Source of the DNA: an uncultured Ruminococcus sp.
Lineage (GTDB): Bacteria > Bacillota > Clostridia > Oscillospirales > Acutalibacteraceae
Length of the DNA stretch: 6,528 nucleotides
Direction of reading: 5' to 3'
NCBI GenBank assembly: GCA_902802975.1
Contig: CADCOF010000034.1
Span: 1 to 6,528, forward strand
Shown here: piece after piece, positions 1 through 6,205 of the stretch
Layout of the letters: each line of letters starts with the position of its first letter
Numbering within the stretch: position 1 is the stretch's first letter
Notes under the pieces: model-generated
Seen by the model: the letters and a program-made list of their open reading frames with translations, nothing else
The model's database searches: none
What the model was told of the DNA's origin: nothing
Program-made: the position numbers and the translations under genes

Positions 1-555
1 CCTAGAGCCATTATTTCGAGAACAAGCAGCGATTTTGTAAAACGACTCTTTGAAATGGAAGTTCCGGAAATATATGACGGAACAGTCGAGATTATGGCCG
101 CATCGAGAGAGGCGGGTTCAAGAACCAAGATTGCAGTTCACAGCAAAAATCCCGATGTTGATTCTGTTGGCGCATGTATAGGTACACGTGGTATGCGTGT
201 CGCTAAAATAGTTGAAGAGTTGGGCGGAGAAAAGATAGATATTATTGAATACAGGGAAGACCCGGAAGCGTTCATCGCAGCTGCGTTGTCTCCCGCTACT
301 GTTTTGAGCGTCAAGGCTACCGATGTAGATAAAAAAGAGTGGCGCGCAACGGTTCCCGACAGTCAGCTTTCTCTTGCAATCGGAAATAAAGGACAAAATG
401 CAAGATTGGCAGCTAAACTTACCGGCTGCAAGATCGACATTCGCCCCGAAAGCGGTTTTTACGGCGAAGATGAAGATGAAGAGCAGGAAGATAACATAGT
501 TGCCGACGACACAGCGGACGAACTGATAGAGGAACCTATATCACTTGATGATTAA
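1..555 (+). CDS. nusA: Transcription termination/antitermination factor NusA, C-terminal part (5' end outside window)
   Basis: NusA binds RNA polymerase and nascent RNA and controls pausing, intrinsic termination and antitermination in the cytoplasm. The frame is open from base 1, giving 184 residues and a TAA stop. The first in-frame ATG, at 55, is internal, because the codons before it already read family sequence (an SRT motif at residues 7-9, then LFEMEVPEI). KH1 follows, with GACIGTRG at about 57-64, and then KH2, with QLSLAIGNKGQNARLAA at 122-138. Each KH domain carries its GxxG loop (GTRG, GNKG). Residues 155-184 form a strongly acidic tail with no globular domain, and the acidic repeat domains of proteobacterial NusA are absent. 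Firmicute NusA proteins are about 350-400 residues, so roughly half is missing upstream, including the RNA-polymerase-binding N-terminal domain and most or all of S1. rnpM begins 33 bases downstream. Identification is firm. Confidence 0.97.
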   Translation, partial: PRAIISRTSSDFVKRLFEMEVPEIYDGTVEIMAASREAGSRTKIAVHSKNPDVDSVGACIGTRGMRVAKIVEELGGEKIDIIEYREDPEAFIAAALSPATVLSVKATDVDKKEWRATVPDSQLSLAIGNKGQNARLAAKLTGCKIDIRPESGFYGEDEDEEQEDNIVADDTADELIEEPISLDD

Positions 556-573
556 GAATAGTACGTGTTTACG

Positions 574-582
574 AAAGGCGGG
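574..582 (+). promoter_or_regulatory. Ribosome binding site that decides the rnpM start
   Basis: AAAGGCGGG lies six bases before a TTG codon at 589. It resembles AAGGAGG with one mismatch. It lies inside the extra reading frame that would result from starting at the GTG at 565, which supports 589 as the real start. This is a reading of spacing and motif only. Confidence 0.6.
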
Positions 583-588
583 ATTATA

Positions 589-906
589 TTGGTAAAGAAA
601 AAAATACCGCTAAGGAAATGCAGCGGCTGTTCTCAGATGAAGCCCAAGAGCGAGCTTATCAGAGTTGTGAAAGCACCCGATAAATGTGATGAGAACGGCG
701 AAATAATCGAAAAAGGCACCATCTCATTGGATCTGACAGGAAAAAAGCCCGGTCGGGGAGCCTATGTCTGTAAAAGCCTCGATTGCCTGAAATCTGCGAG
801 AAAGGCGCGCAGAATAGAGCGGTCGTTGTCTTGCCGTATTCCCGAGCAGGTGTATGACAATATGGAAGAGGAGATGAAAGCGTGTGGCCAAGAAAGTCAT
901 GAATAA
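589..906 (+). CDS. rnpM: YlxR-family RNA-binding protein, RNase P modulator RnpM
   Basis: This is a small cytoplasmic RNA-binding protein of the YlxR family, which is encoded between nusA and infB in Firmicutes. The Bacillus member is reported to modulate RNase P. Starting at TTG 589 gives 105 residues opening MVKKKIPLRKCSGC, the usual family N-terminus. An upstream in-frame GTG at 565 would add eight residues unlike the family and would swallow the ribosome binding site. The hallmarks are PLRKCxGC (7-14), KPKSELIRVVKAP (18-30), DLTGKKPGRGAYVC (48-61) and a basic helix, KSARKARRIERSL. Four cysteines form two pairs, C11/C14 and C61/C66. A segment of about a dozen residues (about 32-44, containing CDENGE) makes the strand-loop region longer than in short members of roughly 90 residues. 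The 3' end overlaps ylxQ by 23 bases. The family call is firm; the RNase P role is inferred from homologues. Confidence 0.93.
   Translation: MVKKKIPLRKCSGCSQMKPKSELIRVVKAPDKCDENGEIIEKGTISLDLTGKKPGRGAYVCKSLDCLKSARKARRIERSLSCRIPEQVYDNMEEEMKACGQESHE
869..877 (+). promoter_or_regulatory. Ribosome binding site for ylxQ inside rnpM
   Basis: AGGAGATGA matches the extended Shine-Dalgarno AGGAGGTGA at eight of nine positions and ends six bases before the GTG at 884. It supports that GTG over the later ATG at 899. Being embedded in rnpM, it implies that rnpM translation affects access to it. Confidence 0.6.
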
Positions 907-1249
907 AAAAGATGAAATAATGGGTTTTTTGGGTATTCTTAGGCGCGCCGGAAAGATTACCGTTGGTACGGATCCCGTTTGCGACAGCGTAGCAAAGGGG
1001 AAAGCAAAACTCGTTTTGATGACGAATACTGTCTCTGATAACACAAAAAAAGTGATACTAAAGACGGTTAAGGCATATTCAATGCCTGCGTATATTATAA
1101 ATTATAGCAGAGATGACGTGAGTTATGCTATAGGCAAATTGGCAGTTGTGCTGTCAATTAACGATGAAAAAGCTGCTTTGAGTCTTAAAAGTAAGCTGGG
1201 CGATGATATGGAGGAATGTACACATGATCATAAAATACAAGCTAAGTGA
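884..1249 (+). CDS. ylxQ: YlxQ, L7Ae/L30e-family K-turn RNA-binding protein
   Basis: This is a small L7Ae/L30e/S12e-type protein. The family binds kink-turn RNA motifs, and YlxQ is the paralogue encoded before infB in Firmicutes; its exact cellular target is not established. The 121 residues contain [15 protein letters not shown] (14-28), the lysine-rich RNA-contact segment typical of the fold, then [16 protein letters not shown] (41-56), matching the family pattern [21 protein letters not shown] near the end is the last conserved strand and helix. The GTG start at 884 is chosen for its good ribosome binding site and gives [12 protein letters not shown]. An ATG at 899 would shorten the protein by five residues without touching the domain. 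About ten poorly conserved residues close the protein, where the gene overlaps the infB start. It overlaps rnpM by 23 bases and infB by 26. Confidence is high for the family and low for a specific role. Confidence 0.92.
   Translation: MAKKVMNKKDEIMGFLGILRRAGKITVGTDPVCDSVAKGKAKLVLMTNTVSDNTKKVILKTVKAYSMPAYIINYSRDDVSYAIGKLAVVLSINDEKAALSLKSKLGDDMEECTHDHKIQAK
1210..1214 (+). promoter_or_regulatory. Ribosome binding site that decides the infB start
   Basis: GGAGG lies nine bases before the ATG at 1224. The alternative in-frame ATG at 1203 lies upstream of this site and has no comparable purine-rich sequence before it, so 1224 is preferred. The site lies within the end of ylxQ. Confidence 0.65.
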
Positions 1250-3749
1250 GGTTGCAAAGGATCTGAATGTACCTGCAAAGGAGATAGCACAGGCTCTGCT
1301 TGAGCATTCGGGCGAAAATGCAAAAAGAAAAAACGCTCAGTCAACATTGACAGAAGAAGAGCTAAACATAATATTTGAACATTATACACAGAAATATCGT
1401 ATATCCAATATTGCGGATTATCTTGAGGGCAGGCAGACAACCGATTCGGAGCCGAAGCCTGAACAAAAGCCCGAACAAAAACCTGAACAAAAGGCTGAAC
1501 AGAAGCCCGAGCAAAAAAGAGAGGGAAGACCTCAGAGAAATGATCGTTCCGCAAATAAAGACGGACAGAGAAACAAGGGCGACAGAGATCGCCAGGACAA
1601 ACGCAGAGGGCAGAACGACACGCGCAGAAGTCAGAGCGACAAGGACAAGGGTGAGAAGAACGCTCCGCAGCAGCGTAAGCCGGCACAGGCAAATAATTCA
1701 CCGGCTCAAAAGCCGCAGACACAGCAGACCCAAACTGCGCCGGTATCACAAAGCGAGGAAAAGCCGAGCGGTGACAGAAGACGTGTTATCGACACAAGAG
1801 CTGCAGTTGTTGATGTGGAGCGTTATAACGAGAAATACGACAATCTTGCGAACGAGAAGATGAGACGCAGTGACTCAACGGTAAATAAGCAGAAGATCAA
1901 CCAAAAGTCACAGCGCAAGGGCAAGCCGAGAACTTCACGCAAAGAGACCGAGCAGGAGAGACTGAAGAGAATCAAGGCGGAGCGCAAGAGTAAGCCCATC
2001 ACAGTCACAATTCCCGATGAAATCGTAGTATCCGAGCTTGCAAGCCGACTCAGAGTTACCGCGGGCGAGCTGGTAAAGACGCTGTTCTCAATGGGTCAGA
2101 TGGCAACGGTAAACGATGTTATCGATTTTGATACGGCATCGCTTGCTGCAATGGAACTTCATGCGAAAGTCGAGAGAGAAGTTGACGTGCCGATTGAGGA
2201 ACAGATTATAGACGACAGCGAAGATAAGGACGAGAATCTCCAGGAGAGAGCACCTGTTGTTGTTGTTATGGGTCACGTTGACCACGGCAAGACCTCGCTG
2301 CTTGACGCAATTCGTGAGGAAAACGTAACGGCAACCGAGGCCGGCGGCATCACGCAGCATATCGGCGCATATCGTGCGAGAATTAATGACAAGGAGATCA
2401 CATTCCTTGATACTCCGGGTCACGAGGCGTTTACAACAATGCGTGCGCGCGGCGCGCAGGTGACTGATATCGCAGTTCTTGTTGTCGCAGCGGACGACGG
2501 TATCATGCCGCAGACAATCGAGGCTATCAACCACGCAAAAGCTGCAAACGTTTCCATTATAGTTGCAATAAATAAAATCGACAAAGACGGCGCAGATATT
2601 GAGCGCGTCAAAACTCAGCTGACCGAGTACAATATTGTGCCCGAGGAGTGGGGCGGCGATGTTCCGTGTATTCCCGTATCGGCAAAGAAGAGACAGGGCA
2701 TTGACGATCTTCTCGAAATGATTCTTCTTGTTGCCGAAGTTAAGGAACTGCGTGCTAATCCCGACAGAGCGGCGAAGGGTACTGTTATCGAGGCGAAGCT
2801 TGACAAGGGCAGAGGTCCCGTTGCGACAGTGCTTGTACAAAACGGTACGCTTAATGTCGGCGATGTTGTTGTGGCAGGCACAAGCGTAGGACGTGTCAGA
2901 GCGATGACAGACTACAAAGGCAAGCGTGTTGAGACGGCAGGACCGTCGTATCCTGTTGAGATTACAGGTCTTGACGATGTGCCCATAGGCGGCGATACGT
3001 TTAACGCCGTTACAGATGAGCGTCTTGCAAGAGAACTTGTAGAACAGCGCAGATCGAAGGCAAAAGAGGAATTGTTCAATTCAATGCGCCCGAAGACAGT
3101 AACGCTTGAGAACCTGTTTGATCAGATGCAGCAGGGCGATATGAAGGAGCTGCAGATCATAGTTAAAGCAGACGTGCAGGGTTCGGTTGAGGCTGTAACG
3201 CAGTCGCTCGTTAAGCTTTCGAATGACGAAGTGAGGATAAATGTAATTCACGGCGCAGTTGGCGCAATAAACGAGTCGGATGTAATGCTGGCGTCCGCGT
3301 CTGGTGCTATAATCGTAGGATTCAATGTTCGTCCGGATTCTGTAGCCGAAGAGAACGCAAAGAGAGACGGTGTAGACCTGCGCTGCTACAGAGTAATATA
3401 CGAGTGCCTTGAGGAGATTGAGGCGGCAATGAAGGGCATGCTTGCGCCGAAGACAAGAGAAGTTGTTTACGGAAAGGCAGAGTGCCGAAGCGTTATCAAA
3501 ATCAAGAGTATAGGATTTATTGCAGGTTCTTATGTACTTACCGGAAAGATTGTTCGCAATTCACAGGCGAGAGTTGTTCGTGACGGAATAGTTATCTTTG
3601 ACGATATTATCAGTTCACTGCAGCGTTTCAAGGACGCAGTGAAGGAAGTAAGCGCAGGTTATGAATGCGGCATAGGTCTTGAGAAGTTTGCCGATCTCAA
3701 AGAGGGCGACATTATCGAGTCTTACGGTATAGAAGAGTATAGAGATTGA
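1224..3749 (+). CDS. infB: Translation initiation factor IF-2
   Basis: IF2 is the GTPase that brings formyl-methionyl initiator tRNA to the 30S subunit and promotes 50S joining. From ATG 1224 the protein has 841 residues. An ATG at 1203 would add seven residues not typical of the family. Domains in order: an IF2_N helical domain at about 1-57 ([17 protein letters not shown]); a highly charged, Gln/Lys/Arg/Glu-rich linker at about 70-256 that includes KPEQ tandem repeats; a second IF2_N-like domain at about 257-322; and the G domain from about 345. The G domain has G1 GHVDHGKT (350-357), switch [10 protein letters not shown] (374-383), G3 DTPGHE (396-401), G4 NKID (450-453) and G5 SAK (486-488). 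Domain II begins at about 518, the next conserved domain contains [11 protein letters not shown] (D650), and domain C2 starts at about 741 and carries the YECGI motif (C815). All GTPase motifs are intact. The length fits long-linker Gram-positive IF2 proteins. Confidence 0.98.
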   Translation: MIIKYKLSEVAKDLNVPAKEIAQALLEHSGENAKRKNAQSTLTEEELNIIFEHYTQKYRISNIADYLEGRQTTDSEPKPEQKPEQKPEQKAEQKPEQKREGRPQRNDRSANKDGQRNKGDRDRQDKRRGQNDTRRSQSDKDKGEKNAPQQRKPAQANNSPAQKPQTQQTQTAPVSQSEEKPSGDRRRVIDTRAAVVDVERYNEKYDNLANEKMRRSDSTVNKQKINQKSQRKGKPRTSRKETEQERLKRIKAERKSKPITVTIPDEIVVSELASRLRVTAGELVKTLFSMGQMATVNDVIDFDTASLAAMELHAKVEREVDVPIEEQIIDDSEDKDENLQERAPVVVVMGHVDHGKTSLLDAIREENVTATEAGGITQHIGAYRARINDKEITFLDTPGHEAFTTMRARGAQVTDIAVLVVAADDGIMPQTIEAINHAKAANVSIIVAINKIDKDGADIERVKTQLTEYNIVPEEWGGDVPCIPVSAKKRQGIDDLLEMILLVAEVKELRANPDRAAKGTVIEAKLDKGRGPVATVLVQNGTLNVGDVVVAGTSVGRVRAMTDYKGKRVETAGPSYPVEITGLDDVPIGGDTFNAVTDERLARELVEQRRSKAKEELFNSMRPKTVTLENLFDQMQQGDMKELQIIVKADVQGSVEAVTQSLVKLSNDEVRINVIHGAVGAINESDVMLASASGAIIVGFNVRPDSVAEENAKRDGVDLRCYRVIYECLEEIEAAMKGMLAPKTREVVYGKAECRSVIKIKSIGFIAGSYVLTGKIVRNSQARVVRDGIVIFDDIISSLQRFKDAVKEVSAGYECGIGLEKFADLKEGDIIESYGIEEYRD
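1455..1514 (+). repeat. Five tandem 12-bp units encoding KPEQ in IF2
   Basis: Five consecutive 12-base units encode [16 protein letters not shown] and KPEQ in the disordered linker of IF2. The units differ at third codon positions (cct/ccc, gaa/gag, caa/cag) and at one proline-to-alanine change, so the array is not freshly copied. Repeats in this linker usually vary in length between related strains without affecting the GTPase core. Confidence 0.9.
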
Positions 3750-3752
3750 TTC

Positions 3753-3788
3753 AAATGTGCTTTGAGAAATGTGCTTTGAGAAATGTGC
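3753..3788 (+). repeat. Tandem 14-bp direct repeat just after the infB stop
   Basis: The unit AAATGTGCTTTGAG occurs twice with perfect identity (3753-3766 and 3767-3780), then a third copy begins (AAATGTGC, 3781-3788) and diverges. The array starts three bases past the infB stop codon. The 7-mer CTTTGAG occurs again at 3808-3814. Slippage or duplication at the edge of the neighbouring palindromic element is a simple explanation. No coding sense is seen. Confidence 0.85.
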
Positions 3789-3899
3789 AATGTGCAATGA
3801 ATGCTCGCTTTGAGTGTTTCACTCTCGAACGAACAATATTGCACTGCACTGATTTATTGTCGTTGTGTTAATGTCCGACTATTACATCATTGCACTTTG
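3788..3899. repeat. Imperfect inverted-repeat element with internal hairpins (MITE/REP-like or structured RNA)
   Basis: The left arm CAATGTGCAATGAATG (3788-3803) is the near reverse complement of CATCATTGCACTTTG (3885-3899). About 14 bases pair, with one mismatch and one bulged A; the uninterrupted core is GTGCAATGA (3792-3800) with TCATTGCAC (3887-3895). Inside are two further hairpins. GAGTG/CACTC with a TTT loop lies at 3812-3824. AACG-A-ACAATA (3828-3838) pairs with TATTGTCGTT (3855-3864), with one bulge and a 16-base loop. The left arm core GTGCAATG is doubled in tandem (3785-3799), and ATTGCAC appears again at 3838-3844 in the second loop. The whole lies in the infB-rbfA gap and carries no gene. 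It could be a small non-autonomous palindromic repeat, or a folded leader or processing site for the downstream transcript. No poly-T tract follows any stem, so a terminator is not favoured. Confidence 0.55.
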
Positions 3900-3903
3900 G
3901 ATT

Positions 3904-3911
3904 AAAGGGAG
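3904..3911 (+). promoter_or_regulatory. Ribosome binding site of rbfA
   Basis: AAAGGGAG ends six bases before the ATG at 3918. It lies just outside the right arm of the inverted-repeat element, so folding of that element would leave it exposed. Confidence 0.65.
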
Positions 3912-3917
3912 AAAATA

Positions 3918-4301
3918 ATGGCAAGTCATAAATTAGGAAGAACCACCGAGGATATTAAACGCGAGCTGACAGCAGTTTTGCGTGAACTGAAGGATCCCAG
4001 AGTGGTTAATTCAATGATAAGTATTGTTAAGGTGGATGTTTCGAGAGACCTTAGTTATTGTAAAGTGTACGTCAGCGCAATGGAAGGACTGGAGGCTGCA
4101 AAACAGGCGGTGAAAGGTCTGACCTCCGCGTCCGGTTTCATCAGACATGAGGTTGGTTCGCGCCTTTCGCTGCGCCATGTTCCCGCTATGATGTTTGAGG
4201 CTACGGATGCCATCGAATACAGTGCAAATATTTCTCATATATTAAGCGAGTTGAATATCAAGGACGGTGAAGAAGATGACTCAGGCGAAAACGCTCAGTG
4301 A
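3918..4301 (+). CDS. rbfA: 30S ribosome-binding factor RbfA
   Basis: RbfA binds immature 30S subunits near the 5' helix of 16S rRNA and is needed for late maturation and cold tolerance in studied bacteria. The 127-residue protein is close to the family length of about 115-130. It shows LKDPRV (24-29), then VKVDVSRDLSYCKVYVS (37-53), the usual strand pair, and the helix-kink region SASGFIRHEVGSRLSLR (70-86), where RbfA carries an Ala-x-Gly kink (A71-G73) in place of the KH GxxG. VPAMMFEATDAIEY (88-101) matches the family P.L.F..D.SIE, with an alanine in place of the usual serine before IEY. A short acidic tail (116-125) follows. The ATG has a good ribosome binding site. It is separated from infB by a repeat-filled gap and overlaps nrnA by 26 bases, so it probably starts a translationally coupled rbfA-nrnA-truB block. 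Confidence 0.96.
   Translation: MASHKLGRTTEDIKRELTAVLRELKDPRVVNSMISIVKVDVSRDLSYCKVYVSAMEGLEAAKQAVKGLTSASGFIRHEVGSRLSLRHVPAMMFEATDAIEYSANISHILSELNIKDGEEDDSGENAQ
4260..4270 (+). promoter_or_regulatory. Ribosome binding site that decides the nrnA start
   Basis: AAGGACGGTGA resembles the full anti-16S complement AAGGAGGTGA with one inserted base, and ends five bases before the ATG at 4276. An upstream in-frame GTG at 4267 lies within this site and has only two bases after AAGGA, so ATG 4276 is preferred. Confidence 0.6.
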
Positions 4302-5250
4302 GGCAGCGGAGAGAATCAGACAGCTTGACGACATTGTAATACTTACTCACCAGTACCCCGATGGCGATACTATCGGTTCGGCATTTGCGTTGTGTTTTGC
4401 TTTGCGAAAAATGGGCAAGCGCGCCAATGTGATTGTTAACGGCAAGCGTGATAAAAAATTTGATTTCTTCACCGAGAATTATCATGATGAGGAATTTGCT
4501 TATCAGTCGGTAATTTCCGTTGATATAGCTGCGCCGCACCTTTTGGGAGAACTCGAAGAGGAGTTTGCCGGCAAGACAGATGTATCTGTAGATCACCATT
4601 CTTGCAACACCTATTTTGCAAAGCTTACGTATGTTAATGCTGCGGCGGCAGCAAATACAGAGAATATTTTTGAATTGATAAAGCTGCTTGGTGTTGAGTT
4701 TGACCACGATATTGTCAATGCAATATATACCGGAATTTGTACAGATACGGGCTGCTTTAAATTTTCAAATGTTACGGCAAATACGATGCGTATAGCAGCA
4801 GAACTGATCGATTTGGGCGCAGACCATACAGAGATAAACAGAGTGATGTTTGATCTTAAATCTATGGCTAGAATTCGCATGGAAAATGCCGTTCTGAAGT
4901 CACTGACTATTCACTGCGCCGGCAAAATAGCTGTTATCAATACAACTCTTGCCATGGAAGAAGAAACAGGCGTCAGCGATTCCGATATGGACGGCATTGC
5001 GTCAATACCCCGTCAGATTGAGGGCGTAGTGATCGGCATTACAATAAAGGAAAAACAAGGCGGCGTTTTTCGTATAAGCATAAGGTCGCTTGGCGAGTAT
5101 GATGCGTCCAAAGTTGCGTCAAAGTTTGACGGCGGCGGACATAAGGCGGCGGCCGGATGCACTATAAAAGGTTCTTTGGACAGCGTAAAGCAACAAATGA
5201 TTGACGCTGCTGCCGCAGAACTTGACAGAGTGGATAACATTAATATATGA
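4276..5250 (+). CDS. nrnA: DHH/DHHA1-family nanoRNase / 3',5'-bisphosphate nucleotidase NrnA
   Basis: NrnA-type enzymes degrade very short RNAs (2-5 nucleotides) to mononucleotides, and many also dephosphorylate pAp; they are Mn-dependent and cytoplasmic. From ATG 4276 the protein has 324 residues, close to the roughly 310-325 of Firmicute homologues. The N-terminal DHH domain shows HQYPDGDTIGS (25-35), with metal-ligand His and Asp residues, then SVDIAAP with the next conserved Asp, the signature VDHH (105-108) followed by SCNTYFA, and ICTDTGCFKF with the fourth-motif Asp. The C-terminal DHHA1 domain ends in the substrate-binding GGGHKAAAGC (286-295). All expected catalytic motifs are present, so it should be active. 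It overlaps rbfA by 26 bases, and its stop shares ATGA with the truB start. The nanoRNase/pAp activity is inferred from the family, whose members differ in substrate preference (some prefer c-di-AMP or pApA). Confidence 0.93.
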   Translation: MTQAKTLSEAAERIRQLDDIVILTHQYPDGDTIGSAFALCFALRKMGKRANVIVNGKRDKKFDFFTENYHDEEFAYQSVISVDIAAPHLLGELEEEFAGKTDVSVDHHSCNTYFAKLTYVNAAAAANTENIFELIKLLGVEFDHDIVNAIYTGICTDTGCFKFSNVTANTMRIAAELIDLGADHTEINRVMFDLKSMARIRMENAVLKSLTIHCAGKIAVINTTLAMEEETGVSDSDMDGIASIPRQIEGVVIGITIKEKQGGVFRISIRSLGEYDASKVASKFDGGGHKAAAGCTIKGSLDSVKQQMIDAAAAELDRVDNINI

Positions 5251-6164
5251 TGAACGGCATAATAGTTGTTAATAAGCCGCAGGAATTCACATCGTTTGAC
5301 GTAGTTGCGCTCATGAGAAGACTTTGCGGACAGCGCAAAATAGGGCATACCGGCACGCTCGACCCAATGGCGGAGGGCGTACTGCCGCTGCTTTTCGGCA
5401 GCGCGACGAAAGCGCAGGACATATTGCCGGACAGCGATAAAGAGTACAGAGCCGGGTTTCGTCTTGGCATGACGAGCGATACGCTCGATATTTGGGGCGA
5501 GATAAAGACAAGCTGTGAGAGTGTTTGTTCCGAATCCGAAATATCTTACATGCTGCCAAAGTACAGAGGTGAAATTTTTCAGATACCGCCGATGTATTCC
5601 GCAGTTAAAAAAGACGGTGTTCGCCTGTACGATCTTGCGAGAAAGGGCGAAGAGGTAGAGCGCGAGCCGCGTAAAGTTGTTATTTCAAAACTGGAGCTTG
5701 TTACTTTCGATGAAGAAAAACAAGAGGGAAGCTTTGTTGTGTCATGTTCTAAAGGGACGTATATCCGAACCTTAATCGATGATATAGGCAGGGATTTAGG
5801 CTGCGGCGCGGTTATGACATCGCTTGTGAGAACGAAAGCGTGCGGATTTACGCTTGAAGACTGTATCACGATAGACGAACTGAGAGTTCTGACCGAAGAA
5901 GGACGGCAGCCTGAAAAATCAGAAAAACTTCTGCGCTCAACCGAAAGCTTATTTGACATTTACGAACGCTTGACGCTAGGCGACAAGCAGGCGTTTCGAT
6001 TCGCAAACGGAAACGCCATCGATGTAAACAGAACAGCCATAAAGGGCAGAGCGGAGGAAGGCACGATTGTGCGAGTAGGGCGAAATGACGGATCGTTTAT
6101 AGGTTTGGGTATTGTATGCGGAGAACAGATCAGGATATACAAAATGTTTCCCGAAACGGCATGA
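5247..6164 (+). CDS. truB: tRNA pseudouridine(55) synthase TruB
   Basis: TruB isomerises uridine 55 in the T-loop of tRNAs to pseudouridine and also acts as a tRNA-folding chaperone. The protein has 305 residues, normal for Firmicutes. It opens MMNGIIVVNKPQEFTSFDVV, the family start. The catalytic motif GHTGTLDPMAEGVLPL begins at 33 with nucleophile Asp39. Then come KEYRAGFRLGMTSDT (the conserved active-site tyrosine is Y67), QIPPMYSAVKKDGVRLYDLARKG (the MYSAVK part at 116-121) and KGTYIRTLIDDIGRDL (169-184) with the conserved Arg174. Residues from about 245 on form the small C-terminal PUA-like domain. Two ATGs lie in tandem at 5247 and 5250. The first overlaps the nrnA stop as ATGA and has no strong ribosome binding site before it, so translation is probably coupled to nrnA. 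Either ATG is possible, with a one-residue difference. No terminator is visible after the stop. Confidence 0.97.
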   Translation: MMNGIIVVNKPQEFTSFDVVALMRRLCGQRKIGHTGTLDPMAEGVLPLLFGSATKAQDILPDSDKEYRAGFRLGMTSDTLDIWGEIKTSCESVCSESEISYMLPKYRGEIFQIPPMYSAVKKDGVRLYDLARKGEEVEREPRKVVISKLELVTFDEEKQEGSFVVSCSKGTYIRTLIDDIGRDLGCGAVMTSLVRTKACGFTLEDCITIDELRVLTEEGRQPEKSEKLLRSTESLFDIYERLTLGDKQAFRFANGNAIDVNRTAIKGRAEEGTIVRVGRNDGSFIGLGIVCGEQIRIYKMFPETA

Positions 6165-6194
6165 CCCGATGATTAACAGGTTTCGCTGCAATAT

Positions 6195-6201
6195 AGGAGA
6201 G
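6195..6201 (+). promoter_or_regulatory. Ribosome binding site of the lipoprotein-like gene
   Basis: AGGAGAG ends four bases before the ATG at 6206. It is the clearest ribosome binding site in the 41-base gap after truB and supports a real gene start here. Confidence 0.65.
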
Positions 6202-6205
6202 AAAT

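Noticed and set aside
1375..1863. A 162-codon + strand open frame in another frame of infB
   Set aside because: It is the +1 shadow of the Lys/Arg/Gln-rich linker. It gives an Arg-rich sequence without domains and has no separate ribosome binding site.
1860..2095. Internal start for a short IF2 form (ATG codons within infB such as at 1860 and 2091)
   Set aside because: Some bacteria make shorter IF2 forms, but no good ribosome binding site precedes these ATGs.
2088..2840. A 250-codon open frame on the - strand inside infB
   Set aside because: It lies wholly antisense to the IF2 G-domain coding sequence, whose motifs are intact. Its translation has no recognisable domain and is rich in Cys, Asn and Arg, as expected of an antisense shadow.
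3812..3864. Rho-independent terminator after infB
   Set aside because: Hairpins exist (3812-3824 and 3828-3864), but they are AT-rich or short and no run of T follows either one.
3788..3899. tRNA or other known structured RNA gene in the spacer
   Set aside because: The branched fold is loosely cloverleaf-like, but there is no T-loop consensus, no 7-bp acceptor/5-bp T-stem arrangement and no CCA end. I recognise no known riboswitch or T-box core.
6112..6141. Promoter for the lipoprotein gene inside the end of truB (TTGTAT, 18 bases, TATACA)
   Set aside because: The -35 box matches at only three of six positions, and the -10 box at four of six. That is expected by chance in sequence of this composition.
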